Shown here: positions 1-7,456 of the stretch, in pieces
Position numbering within the stretch: the stretch's first letter is position 1
How the letters are laid out: every line of letters begins with the position of its first letter
Assembly (NCBI GenBank): GCA_934317845.1
Contig: CAKRES010000003.1
Span: 62,001 to 126,000, forward strand
Origin: an uncultured Lachnospiraceae bacterium
GTDB lineage: Bacteria > Bacillota > Clostridia > Lachnospirales > Lachnospiraceae
DNA: 64,000 bases
Direction of reading: 5' to 3'
Notes under the pieces: model-generated
What the model saw: only the letters and a program-made list of their open reading frames with translations
Told to the model about the DNA's origin: nothing
Databases searched by the model: none
Position numbers and translations under genes: made by a program

Positions 1-509
1 GAGCAGGTGTACACAAGGTATATGATGAAGTATTAGTTCCTGCCGGAATGGGTGACGTCAAGATCTTTACAGAGCTGGGACGTTTCATGCTTGCACCATA
101 TGGTCATCTGGTAACAAAAGCAATCCATGAGAAGCATACCTATAAAGAGTATATTGGCGTAGATGCGTGTGCCGTGAATCTGATGCGTCCTGCGATGTAT
201 GGAGCATATCATCACATCACGGTTATGGGTAAAGAAGATGCACCGCATGACCATATTTATGATGTGACAGGTTCTCTTTGCGAGAACAATGATAAATTTG
301 CGATCGACCGGGAACTTCCAAAGATTGATATGGGAGATCTTTTGGTGATCCACGATACCGGAGCACATGGTTTTGCAATGGGATACAATTATAATGGTAA
401 ATTAAAATCAGCAGAGATCCTGCTGAAAGAAGACGGCACTACAGAAATGATCCGTCGTGCAGAGACACCGGATGATTACTTTGCAACACTTCGTGGATTT
501 GGATTATAA
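1..509 (+). CDS. lysA: Diaminopimelate decarboxylase, C-terminal part (5' end outside window)
   Basis: Decarboxylates meso-diaminopimelate to lysine, the last step of lysine synthesis, using PLP. About 168 residues are present and the reading frame is open to the left edge. The family's C-terminal barrel motifs are visible: ELGRFMLAPYG (the E-x-G-R type substrate/phosphate region), VTGSLCENNDKFAIDRELP (corresponding to the G-P-x-C-E-S-x-D active-site segment) and GAHGFAMGYNYNG (the G-A-Y-G-x-x-x-x-x-x-Y-N segment). The Gly-Pro seen in many homologues is Thr-Gly here. The gene is followed by a long hairpin and T-tract, so it probably ends its transcription unit. Identification of the family is firm; nothing can be said about the start. 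Confidence 0.95.
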   Translation, partial: AGVHKVYDEVLVPAGMGDVKIFTELGRFMLAPYGHLVTKAIHEKHTYKEYIGVDACAVNLMRPAMYGAYHHITVMGKEDAPHDHIYDVTGSLCENNDKFAIDRELPKIDMGDLLVIHDTGAHGFAMGYNYNGKLKSAEILLKEDGTTEMIRRAETPDDYFATLRGFGL

Positions 510-537
510 ACGAATAGTTGCCACAATTGACAAAAAT

Positions 538-614
538 AAGAACCTGCATGTCAAAAGAAGACTTTCACCAAATGTTTTGGGAAGTGGTTCCTTTGAATAT
601 GCAGGTTCTTTTTT
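538..614 (+). terminator. Intrinsic terminator after lysA, long imperfect hairpin
   Basis: The arms AAGAACCTGCAT (538-549) and ATGCAGGTTCTT (599-610) are exact complements and are followed by TTTT. A weaker inner stem (TCAAA.. with ..TTTGA) lengthens it. The loop is unusually long for a simple terminator. Confidence 0.75.
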
Positions 615-643
615 GATGCATTGTAATGATGCAAAAAATGCGC

Positions 644-1162
644 TTACATATGCTCCGGTTCCGGATAGGTTACACCCATCGTATCAACGGTTACCTTTTT
701 CATAACCTGATCTTCTCTTGGACGATCAGAATAATCCGTTGCTACTTCTGCAATCTTATCAACAATATCCTGTCCTTCGATGATCTTACCAAAAGCAGCG
801 TACTGTCCATCCAGATGTGGAGAAGTTTCGTGCATGATAAAGAACTGTGATCCGGCACTGTCCGGGTGCATGGCTCTCGCCATGGAAAGCACACCTTTCT
901 CATGCTTTAATGGGTTGTCTACCCCGTTCATTGCAAATTCTCCCTTGATGTGATAACCAGGACCACCGGTACCATTTCCATCCGGGCATCCTCCCTGGAT
1001 CATGAAGCCCTTGATGACACGATGAAAGATCAGTCCATCATAAAAGCCCTTCTGGATCAGAGAAATAAAGTTGCTTACGGAAATTGGGGCAATATCCGGA
1101 TAAAGCTCCGCCTTCATAATATCGCCATTTTCCATTTCAATTGTTACAATTGGATTTGCCAT
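644..1162 (-). CDS. Cyclophilin-type peptidyl-prolyl cis-trans isomerase
   Basis: Catalyses proline cis-trans isomerisation and assists folding. The protein is 172 residues with the single-domain cyclophilin signature: FHRVIKGFMIQGG (catalytic Arg and the Q-x-G-x-P region), GSQFFIMH (the SQFFI motif) and the LDGQYAAFGKI segment. It has no signal peptide, so it is cytoplasmic. The start at 1162 (MANPIVTIEM) is chosen because AAAGGATG lies just upstream and family homology begins there; a longer in-frame reading to 1327 has no ribosome binding site. The gene converges on lysA. Confidence 0.95.
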   Translation of the reverse strand: MANPIVTIEMENGDIMKAELYPDIAPISVSNFISLIQKGFYDGLIFHRVIKGFMIQGGCPDGNGTGGPGYHIKGEFAMNGVDNPLKHEKGVLSMARAMHPDSAGSQFFIMHETSPHLDGQYAAFGKIIEGQDIVDKIAEVATDYSDRPREDQVMKKVTVDTMGVTYPEPEHM

Positions 1163-1226
1163 AGTTTGTACATCCTTTCTGTTGTTCCTTGTAGCTATTG
1201 TACACTGTAAGGGAGAAAAGCGCAAC

Positions 1227-1705
1227 TTAATATACGACACCGTTTCTATTGCAGGAAATTGTGACAGATTGTGTGAAGTCAGCTGTGGAATGTGTTGCTG
1301 TTGCAACTGCGGTCGCACTATTGCCACTTTTTCTGGATGATACAGATTTTATAGACCAGGACTTTCCGGGAGCTGATGCGGAATGGGAGCAGGAAACACA
1401 GGTGGCACTTGTTCCGTCATAGTAAAAGGTTGCGGTGATGGATACAGACCACATAACAGCACCTGCAGAATTTTTGTAACTGGTTGTTTTTGTTTTGGTA
1501 ATGTCTTTGATTTTACTGCGCGCTGCACTGTAGCTTTTAACTGCAGGTGAACTTGTTATCGTAGTTTCCAGATAGTCTCCGTTCTCTAAACTGATAATGT
1601 CTTTTGTGGTTGGAATAGACTGCGTTGCGTTGACATTTGATGGAATAAATAAGGTACAGATAACAAGTACGGCTACAATAATAGATAAATAGTTTGTTTT
1701 TTCAT
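1227..1705 (-). pseudogene. Small secreted protein gene interrupted at an A6 tract after the start codon
   Basis: The only plausible start (ATG at 1705, preceded by AGGAG) reads M-K-K-Q-T-I-Y-L-L-L-stop. If the run of six A immediately after ATG were seven, the same DNA would read MKKTNYLSIIVAVLVICTLF and on, a textbook signal peptide, then continue open to the TAA at 1227 for about 160 residues. The mature part has three cysteines (TCVSCSH and ISCNR) and is Ser/Thr rich. I do not recognise the family, but similar small extracellular proteins of unknown function occur in Firmicutes. It is third in a padR operon. It may be a true pseudogene, a slippage-controlled gene or a sequencing error in the homopolymer. 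Confidence 0.6.
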
Positions 1706-1719
1706 AATAGTATGATCTC

Positions 1720-2094
1720 CTATTCTATGGTTGTGTTTTCAAAAAATATACGTTCTTCTTTTAAAATTTTATATGAATGATACGTGTATACTCCCCAGGT
1801 TGTAACTCCAAGCAGGACAAGAACCAACAATATTGAAAGTGCCTTTTTAATATAATGTGAGAGGCGGATCTTTTTGGTGATTTCAGAAAGATCCATATTG
1901 TTGTAATAAGACATAATGACTTCTTCCGGCTTTCCAAAAATATGATACAGTTCTTCCTTTGAATTACAATCAGATTCTTCTATGTATTCCTGTATGGATT
2001 CTTTTAACCTGGAAAGATATTGTTTTTCCGGGCGTGAAAAAGAAGGAAACAGAAATCGGATTTCTCTAATATATTGTTTACAGTAATCATTCAT
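1720..2094 (-). CDS. HAAS-domain-like membrane protein paired with PadR
   Basis: This is a 124-residue protein. The N-terminal ~80 residues are helical and charged, with the family-like pattern YLSRLKESIQEYIEES...ELYHIFGKPEEVIMSYY, resembling the HAAS/DUF1700-type domains found next to PadR regulators. One transmembrane helix (SILLVLVLLGVTTWGVYTY) follows, and a short tail lies outside. Such proteins are thought to act as membrane-linked partners of PadR-controlled systems; the role here is inferred from context. The start at 2094 is chosen because TTGGAGG sits 8 bases upstream; it overlaps the padR stop by 8 bases (ATGAATGA), indicating translational coupling. Confidence 0.75.
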   Translation of the reverse strand: MNDYCKQYIREIRFLFPSFSRPEKQYLSRLKESIQEYIEESDCNSKEELYHIFGKPEEVIMSYYNNMDLSEITKKIRLSHYIKKALSILLVLVLLGVTTWGVYTYHSYKILKEERIFFENTTIE

Positions 2095-2431
2095 CTTTGT
2101 GTTCCTCCAATGCATCTAATATGTGAAATACGTTTTCCGTGATTGTACGGTATTCTTGTAGGGAAGAAAGATAATGCTTGACCCCGGCTTCTTCCAGATG
2201 GTAGTAAACACGGGTTCGTTTTCTTCCTACAAGCTTACTATATTCAGAAATATATCCTTTATCTTCTAATTTATAAATGCAGGCGTAGACCGTGTTGGGG
2301 GAAAGCACAAGTTTCTCTTCAGAATACTGTTTTATGGTTTGTGTGATCTCATATCCATAACTGTCCGATCGAAACAGTATAGCAAGGATTAATAAGTCAG
2401 CTACACCGGAAATAAAAGCCTTGTTATACAT
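2087..2431 (-). CDS. PadR-family transcriptional regulator
   Basis: This is a 114-residue winged-helix repressor of the short PadR class. Helix-turn-helix and wing segments are seen in LLILAILFRSDSYGYEITQ, LSPNTVYACIYKLEDKGYI and RKRTRVYYHLEEAG, all canonical for the family. It probably binds as a dimer to the divergent promoter region just upstream and controls its own operon and perhaps the rightward lipoprotein/ABC operon. The start at 2431 has AAAGGAGC 7 bases upstream. The ligand is unknown; PadR proteins often respond to envelope-active or phenolic compounds. Confidence 0.93.
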   Translation of the reverse strand: MYNKAFISGVADLLILAILFRSDSYGYEITQTIKQYSEEKLVLSPNTVYACIYKLEDKGYISEYSKLVGRKRTRVYYHLEEAGVKHYLSSLQEYRTITENVFHILDALEEHKDE

Positions 2432-2467
2432 GAAGCAAGCTCCTTTCATAATATATGATTGAATATC

Positions 2468-2496
2468 ATTATATGCGAATAGTATAATAAAATCAA
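2468..2496 (-). promoter_or_regulatory. Sigma-A-like promoter of the padR operon
   Basis: Read on the minus strand: TTGATT (2496-2491), a 17-base spacer, then a consensus TATAAT (2473-2468), about 40 bases upstream of the padR start. A 9-base inverted repeat, AATATCATT (2462-2470) and AATGATATT (2511-2519), brackets the promoter and is a candidate PadR operator. Confidence 0.7.
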
Positions 2497-2517
2497 TAAT
2501 TTGAAGTGCAAATGATA

Positions 2518-2546
2518 TTGACACAAAACGAAAATTGATTTATTAT
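2518..2546 (+). promoter_or_regulatory. Divergent sigma-A-like promoter for the lipoprotein/ABC operon
   Basis: TTGACA (2518-2523), a 17-base spacer, TATTAT (2541-2546). The -35 overlaps the right arm of the inverted repeat noted for the padR promoter, so one regulator could control both directions. Confidence 0.65.
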
Positions 2547-2630
2547 ACACTTAATGCAGAAGAAATGTTATTGATTTTTCGGAGATATAACTTATTCTGC
2601 ACAAAATGTTAGGGGAGAGGAGGAAGTACA

Positions 2631-2717
2631 TTGAGAGAAGATTTGGAAATCGGTCCACCAATTAAAAAAGGCTTTCTATATAAAGAAACATTCTGTGAAG
2701 AGTTGGTAAATTTCTAA
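2631..2717 (+). CDS. Possible 28-residue small ORF with TTG start
   Basis: A strong ribosome binding site (GAGGAGG, 2618-2624) lies 6 bases before a TTG that opens a short frame beginning LREDLEIGPPIKKGF and ending EELVNF. The same frame resumes after two nearby stops (TAA and TAG at 2715-2723) and stays open to 2857, just before the lipoprotein gene. It could be a leader peptide, a small secreted or exported peptide for the adjacent ABC-2 system, or the eroded 5' part of a longer gene. I recognise no family. The rest of the 439-base interval holds only the two promoters. Confidence 0.35.
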   Translation: MREDLEIGPPIKKGFLYKETFCEELVNF

Positions 2718-2870
2718 ATGTAGGAAGCCGGTAAACATACCAAGAGTATTATAACTTTTGGTGTAAGAGAATTCAACAAAAAAATACTTAAAAATAAAGT
2801 ACAGAGTAAAAAAGCATCTTCGGCACAAACTTATATTACAGGTTCATTTGGTTATTAGGAGAATAATTTT

Positions 2871-4085
2871 ATGAAAAAATTTTCATTATTATTGATACTT
2901 CTATCAATGTGTCTTCTGGCAGGCTGCCAGAAGACACCCGAGGAAGTAAAGAACAGGATCGACCAATATGGGAAGGAAAATCAGGGGAAAGAGGATTCGA
3001 CCGAACAAGAGGAACAGGTTTCACTTTCCGATGCTTTGAAAAGGATGCAGGAAGATATACATACAGAGGCAGAGAATTTGATCTTGCCGGAAACGATTGA
3101 TACGCCTGCGATATCTGAGATTTCCTTGTTAAAGCTACAATATGCACAGGACTTTTTAAGCCAGAAAGGAGCCATCTGCAAGCTGTGGGATGTTACCTCT
3201 GATCGGCAATGGCTGGACATTACCAGTGTGTTGCAGGGCGAAAAGATGGTATACAGCCAGAATGAGAAGGAGAAGTTATATATGGCGGTAGGAGAAAATG
3301 GCTTTTCTTCTATGCTTCGCCATAACGCATATACTGTCAATATGCAGGGAGTGATACCGAATAACGGAACCATAATTTCAATGGAGCAAAAGGAAGATCT
3401 TCAAAAAGAGATTCCATTCAAGGATCAGCCAAAGGATGTACAGACAGTGGCAGCGTATGTGACAGATTGGATGCAGGATCACTGGAAGACGTGGGAGCCG
3501 GATTTTTCTTATCAGGTAAAAACTGGTTTGATCCGCCAGTTGGATGATAAGCAGGAGTTTATATCATTTTCTTTACAGCCATATTATAATGATGTTCCTA
3601 TTACGGTAAATGGTGGAAGAGCGGGAGAAGGCAACGATCAGGACAAGCTGGTAAGTACATCTGCGGGAATTAGTGTTGCATTATTTTCCGGTAACAGTAT
3701 CGATTATTTTACCAATGGAACCGGATCTTTATGCTTGAAAAGTGCAGAGGCGGTGGACAAGGTGATTTCTTTAAAAGGTGCGATAAAGCTGGTGGAAAAT
3801 AAGCTGTCTTCCTTTAAAAAGATTGAGATCAGTGATGTTATCATTCAGTACGATCTATTTCCGGAATACGATTATTCTCTGGATCCCAATAAAAAATGGA
3901 ACGCGGCTATGCCGGGTGGTACAGTTAATGCAAGACCGGTCTATTCGTTCGTGATTGAAAATAAGGATCCGATATTTGAGGATCTGGGTGTAAATGAGAG
4001 TGCGATGTATTCTTACATTGATGTGGATATGTTAGATGGAACACTTTATTATGATCTGGATAAGCTAAACTATGTAGGAGAATAG
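2871..4085 (+). CDS. Lipoprotein of unknown function, first gene of an ABC-2 transporter operon
   Basis: This is a 404-residue protein with a signal peptide and lipobox (LSMCLLAGC, Cys at residue 19), so it is expected to be anchored on the outer face of the membrane. A charged linker of about 35 residues follows, then a mixed alpha/beta body with no motif I can assign. Two-domain regulatory lipoproteins of this kind often accompany ABC-2 exporters. The start has AGGAGA 9 bases upstream. Spacing to the next gene is 15 bases, so the four genes to 6411 form one operon. Function is unknown; sensing or docking of a substrate for the transporter is inference only. Confidence 0.75.
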   Translation: MKKFSLLLILLSMCLLAGCQKTPEEVKNRIDQYGKENQGKEDSTEQEEQVSLSDALKRMQEDIHTEAENLILPETIDTPAISEISLLKLQYAQDFLSQKGAICKLWDVTSDRQWLDITSVLQGEKMVYSQNEKEKLYMAVGENGFSSMLRHNAYTVNMQGVIPNNGTIISMEQKEDLQKEIPFKDQPKDVQTVAAYVTDWMQDHWKTWEPDFSYQVKTGLIRQLDDKQEFISFSLQPYYNDVPITVNGGRAGEGNDQDKLVSTSAGISVALFSGNSIDYFTNGTGSLCLKSAEAVDKVISLKGAIKLVENKLSSFKKIEISDVIIQYDLFPEYDYSLDPNKKWNAAMPGGTVNARPVYSFVIENKDPIFEDLGVNESAMYSYIDVDMLDGTLYYDLDKLNYVGE

Positions 4086-4100
4086 AAAGCAGGGTAGAAT

Positions 4101-4901
4101 ATGTTTCGTATTATGAAAATGGATCTTGCGGCAGCTATGAAAAGCAAAACCTTTTGGGGAAGTATTCTTGCATGCTATATTTTATACCTTGCTTCGGATT
4201 TTATTATTGAAAATGATAAGGTAATATCTGTAGCACAGTGTATGTATGAATATTTAACCGGACAGAGAAATGACGAAAATATTATTTCTTTTTATGCGGT
4301 CGATTGTGCGGCAGGAAGCTGGGTAACGCTGTTTGCACCTGTTGTTTCTGCCTTTGCCTTTATTCCCACGTTTCGGGATGAGATGAGCAGTGGCTATCTT
4401 AGGTTTCGTATTCCACGTGTTGGAAAGCAGAACTATTATATTGCCAAATTTTTATCCTGTTCGCTTTGTGGAGCGTTTGTATTTTTCCTGTCTTATCTTT
4501 TATATGTGATGACAGCACTGATATGTCTGCCTTTTCAGGCATCACAGTTACAGGAGCTGGTTGGAGATCATGTACTTTTTCTGCTTATAATAAAGATTTT
4601 AAAGTGCAGTATTCAGTTTCTCTGTTATGGTTTTTTCTGGGGAGGATTTACCATTGCATTTGCTTCCTTTTTACGTAATAAATATTTAATCCTTTGTATT
4701 CCGTTTATGCTGAAGTACATTTATAGTCAGCTGCTTCAAATCTGGCTGCAGGATACCGATGCTTTTTTTCAGCCGGATGGACTGCTGTTTTTGTTCCAGG
4801 ACAATGCAACGGGCAAGATTCTGTTTCATCTTGGGATAACCATATTGTGTTTTACTGGTTATCTGACTATCATGAACCAAAGGAGAGATTGTGGTGAATA
4901 A
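4101..4901 (+). CDS. ABC-2 type transporter permease (first subunit)
   Basis: This is a 266-residue integral membrane protein with about six hydrophobic segments. The N-terminus MFRIMKMDLAAAMKSKTFW is the usual ABC-2 permease entry helix, and the RDEMSSGYLRFRIPRVGKQNYYIAKF segment is the family's signature cytoplasmic loop. It would form half of the channel with the next gene product, energised by the ATPase at 5773. It overlaps the following gene by 11 bases. Sequence divergence between the two permeases suggests a heteromeric exporter. The substrate is not deducible. Confidence 0.8.
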   Translation: MFRIMKMDLAAAMKSKTFWGSILACYILYLASDFIIENDKVISVAQCMYEYLTGQRNDENIISFYAVDCAAGSWVTLFAPVVSAFAFIPTFRDEMSSGYLRFRIPRVGKQNYYIAKFLSCSLCGAFVFFLSYLLYVMTALICLPFQASQLQELVGDHVLFLLIIKILKCSIQFLCYGFFWGGFTIAFASFLRNKYLILCIPFMLKYIYSQLLQIWLQDTDAFFQPDGLLFLFQDNATGKILFHLGITILCFTGYLTIMNQRRDCGE

Positions 4902-5763
4902 ATTATCTTTACAAAAAATCATCAGCGTTGCAGAGGTAGAGTATGGCAAATGGATATGCAACTGGCGTATGGTAATTCTTCTGATGCTGTATGTCTTTAT
5001 TAAAACCAGCACGATCGATCCGCTGGTATCGTGCGCCAAACAGATGAAGCAGCCGTTAAATATGATGGAAGCAGTGCTGGCAGTAGGAAATTCCGGATTA
5101 GTGTTGCTGATCCTTCCTATTATTTATTTAACATTGATGGCAGATTTCCCATGCGTCGATGGAAATAGCTTTTTTGTGATACATCGCATTGGCAGAAGAA
5201 ACTGGATGATCGGTCAGCTTTTGTTTTCGGTCTTTAGTCTGCTGACCTATATAACGATTGTATTTTTGTCTGTTTTTCTAACAACGCTTCCATATTCTTT
5301 TGTAGCAAATGGCTGGAGCCTTGTGGTAACGGATTATGAATATTACCTGCCGGAGGGAAGTGGCGGAGTGATCGCTTCCCTTCTTCCCGCCAATTTGTAT
5401 AATCAAATGCCTCCGAATCAGGCGGCAGTTTACACATTTTTACTTCTGTTTTTGTATCTGATGATATTAAATGGGATTATGCTGTTGTTTCGGATACTTC
5501 GGCGAAAAGTAATGGGATTTTTCTTAAGTGGCTGTATGATTGTGTTTGGTGCGGCGCTTTGTGCCATTCACAGTAAGGTCATGTGGTTGTTCCCAATGGC
5601 ACATTCGATTGTATGGCTTCATTATGATTCCAAATTCCGTGCGCTGGAATGCAGCCTGCAAACATCGGTTATATACGATCTGGCAATAATTTTTTTCATG
5701 CTGATGCTATGTTTCTTGACAATTCATCGATATAATTTTGATCAGATCGAGGTTGTGGATTAG
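4891..5763 (+). CDS. ABC-2 type transporter permease (second subunit)
   Basis: This is a 290-residue membrane protein with about six transmembrane segments. After a short cytoplasmic N-terminus it enters the membrane near WKICNWRMVILLMLYVF-like sequence, and it carries the loop FFVIHRIGRRNWMIGQL that matches the equivalent loop of ABC-2 permeases. It starts at GTG (a second GTG follows directly) behind AAAGGAGA, within the end of the upstream gene. It pairs with the 4101 gene product. Length and topology fit bacteriocin-immunity or peptide exporters as well as generic ABC-2 systems, so I do not assign a substrate. Confidence 0.78.
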   Translation: MVNKLSLQKIISVAEVEYGKWICNWRMVILLMLYVFIKTSTIDPLVSCAKQMKQPLNMMEAVLAVGNSGLVLLILPIIYLTLMADFPCVDGNSFFVIHRIGRRNWMIGQLLFSVFSLLTYITIVFLSVFLTTLPYSFVANGWSLVVTDYEYYLPEGSGGVIASLLPANLYNQMPPNQAAVYTFLLLFLYLMILNGIMLLFRILRRKVMGFFLSGCMIVFGAALCAIHSKVMWLFPMAHSIVWLHYDSKFRALECSLQTSVIYDLAIIFFMLMLCFLTIHRYNFDQIEVVD

Positions 5764-5772
5764 GAGGATAAA

Positions 5773-6411
5773 ATGGAATATATCAGGGTAGAAGATGTCA
5801 GCTTGTCGATTAAGAATACGACTATTTTAAATCATATATCGGTGGAACTGGAACGGTCTGAAATCCATGGATTTGTGGGAAGAAATGGCAGTGGGAAAAC
5901 CATGCTTATGAAATGTATTTGCGGATTTGTAAAACCGAGCAGTGGAAAAATCATTGTGGATCAGAAAGAAATTGGCAAAGACATCGATTTTCCGGAATCA
6001 ATGGGGTGCATTATTGAAACACCGGGGTTCATTTCCTATTATACCGGACTGCATAATTTAAAAATGCTGGCTGGATTAAATAAAAAAATAGAACGTTCAG
6101 ATATTGCCAGGGCGATGGAGCTGGTAGGACTGGATCCGATGCTAAAACAAACCGTAGGAAAGTACAGCTTAGGAATGCGCCAGCGGCTTGGAATTGCACA
6201 GGCGATTATGGAAAAGCCGGATTTACTGGTGCTGGATGAACCGTTCAACGGACTTGATCAGGAGGGCGTAGAGGAGATGCGCGACCTGTTCTTATCGTTA
6301 AAGGAGCATGGAACAACGATTATTCTTTGTTCACATACTAAAGAGGACATTGATATCTTATGCAGTCATTGCTATGAAATGAGCCATGGGGAAATGAAAA
6401 AACTGTATTAA
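5773..6411 (+). CDS. ABC transporter ATP-binding protein
   Basis: This is a 212-residue nucleotide-binding subunit that powers the two upstream permeases. Walker A is GRNGSGKT (residues ~36-43), the signature is YSLGMRQRLGIA and Walker B is LLVLDEPFNGLD, followed by the switch-histidine region IILCSHTKED. The signature motif begins YSLGMRQR, typical of ABC-2 ATPases such as those of the NatA/bacitracin group. The size is short because the C-terminal extension common in NatA-like subunits is absent. It ends the operon; no strong terminator follows. Confidence 0.93.
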   Translation: MEYIRVEDVSLSIKNTTILNHISVELERSEIHGFVGRNGSGKTMLMKCICGFVKPSSGKIIVDQKEIGKDIDFPESMGCIIETPGFISYYTGLHNLKMLAGLNKKIERSDIARAMELVGLDPMLKQTVGKYSLGMRQRLGIAQAIMEKPDLLVLDEPFNGLDQEGVEEMRDLFLSLKEHGTTIILCSHTKEDIDILCSHCYEMSHGEMKKLY

Positions 6412-6463
6412 ACCAACAAATACGAATGGCAGTTGCTGCAATAGAATATATTTGATAAAATAA

Positions 6464-6492
6464 GGAAGCTGTCTATACGTGTGACAGTTTCC
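6464..6492 (+). other. Hairpin between the ABC operon and the phosphodiesterase gene
   Basis: GGAAGCTGTC (6464-6473) pairs with GACAGTTTCC (6483-6492) including one G-U. No T-tract follows, so it is a weak terminator or a leader structure 35 bases upstream of the next start. Confidence 0.35.
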
Positions 6493-6527
6493 ACGGTATA
6501 TTCAACAATAAAGCAGAGGTGACCAGC

Positions 6528-7226
6528 ATGCTTATTATTGCACATAGAGGTGCCAGTGCACTTGCACATCATGAAAATACATTAGAGTCATTTCAGATCG
6601 CGATCGACCTGAATGCCGACATGGTAGAATTTGATATCCGAAAAACGAAGGACGAGGAGCTGATCGTGTTTCATGACCGCACACTAAATGGAAAGAACGT
6701 CTCTTCCTATACTTATAAGGAGATGAATGAGATAGCAGCTTTAGAATCCTATCATATTCCAAAGCTCTCCGAGGTGCTTGCTCTTTGCAAAGGAAAGATC
6801 TATCTGGATGTGGAGATCAAAAGTGAGGGAATCGAGCAGCGTGTGATTGATATGATCACAAAACGGTATGGCTATACCTATGATTCCTTCAGTATCAAGT
6901 CTTTCTTAGATGACGTGGTACTGCGGGTGAAGGAGCTGGATGGAAGGATCCGTACCGGCTTGCTGCTGGGGCGTTCGGAATGGACGGTCACTTCCCGGCT
7001 GTCGGAATATTTCCCGGAGAAACGTTTGATGAAATGCCGGGCAGATTTTGTCGCACCGGAGTATCATTTTGTTAACTGTCTCTTTATGGCTCGTATGAAA
7101 AAGAAAGAGTATGATGTGGATGTCTGGACAGTAAATGATCCGGCACGCATGAAAAAACTTGCAAAAAAAGGGGTTCATGCCCTGATCACAGACCGCCCGG
7201 ATGTGGCACTTTCCCTCTCTTTGTAA
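6528..7226 (+). CDS. Glycerophosphodiester phosphodiesterase
   Basis: Hydrolyses glycerophosphodiesters to an alcohol and glycerol 3-phosphate. This is a 232-residue single-domain GDPD TIM barrel: HRGASALAHHENTLESF (catalytic His-Arg and metal-binding Glu-Asn), VEFDIRKTKDEELIVFHDRTL (E-x-D metal ligands and the catalytic HD) and YLDVEIK (conserved Glu). The C-terminal DVWTVNDPARM and LITDRPD motifs complete the barrel. It has no signal peptide, so it is probably cytoplasmic. The ATG at 6528 is preferred over the in-frame GTG at 6519 because AGAGGTGA ends 5 bases before it. Confidence 0.95.
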   Translation: MLIIAHRGASALAHHENTLESFQIAIDLNADMVEFDIRKTKDEELIVFHDRTLNGKNVSSYTYKEMNEIAALESYHIPKLSEVLALCKGKIYLDVEIKSEGIEQRVIDMITKRYGYTYDSFSIKSFLDDVVLRVKELDGRIRTGLLLGRSEWTVTSRLSEYFPEKRLMKCRADFVAPEYHFVNCLFMARMKKKEYDVDVWTVNDPARMKKLAKKGVHALITDRPDVALSLSL

Positions 7227-7325
7227 AATGTGACAAAGAAACAGTAAAGAAATCCATGAAAACATACAGAATGTATAAATAATACAGAATCTAAAAATTT
7301 TACTGTACTACCTCAAAATAAGACA

Positions 7326-7353
7326 TTGACTTAAATGAGAATGAGGCTATAAT
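7326..7353 (+). promoter_or_regulatory. Promoter of the amt-PII gene
   Basis: TTGACT (7326-7331), a 16-base spacer, TATAAT (7348-7353). Transcription would start at about 7360, directly at the structured leader. Confidence 0.75.
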
Positions 7354-7364
7354 AAAGACCATAA

Positions 7365-7407
7365 ACGGCAACGGTGTCGTAGGAATATTCCTACGGCACC
7401 TTTTTTT
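7365..7407 (+). terminator. Attenuator-like leader of amt with two mutually exclusive hairpins
   Basis: GGTGTCGTAGG (7373-7383) and CCTACGGCACC (7390-7400) form an 11-bp stem with one G-U, followed by seven T: an intrinsic terminator inside the 5' leader. An alternative stem, ACGGC (7365-7369) with GTCGT (7376-7380), uses part of the same 5' arm and encloses the six-base loop AACGGT. That loop has A at position 1 and G at position 4, the pattern recognised by ANTAR antitermination proteins of nitrogen-control systems. The terminator is directly seen; ANTAR control is inference. Confidence 0.65.
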
Positions 7408-7456
7408 GTGCATGCATGCCGAAGAAAAAATCTTTTTAAAGAATGGAGGAATTGAT

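Noticed and set aside
644..1327. Longer cyclophilin with a 55-residue N-terminal extension
   Set aside because: Homology begins at the ATG at 1162, which has a ribosome binding site; the extension overlaps the neighbouring gene antisense and lacks one.
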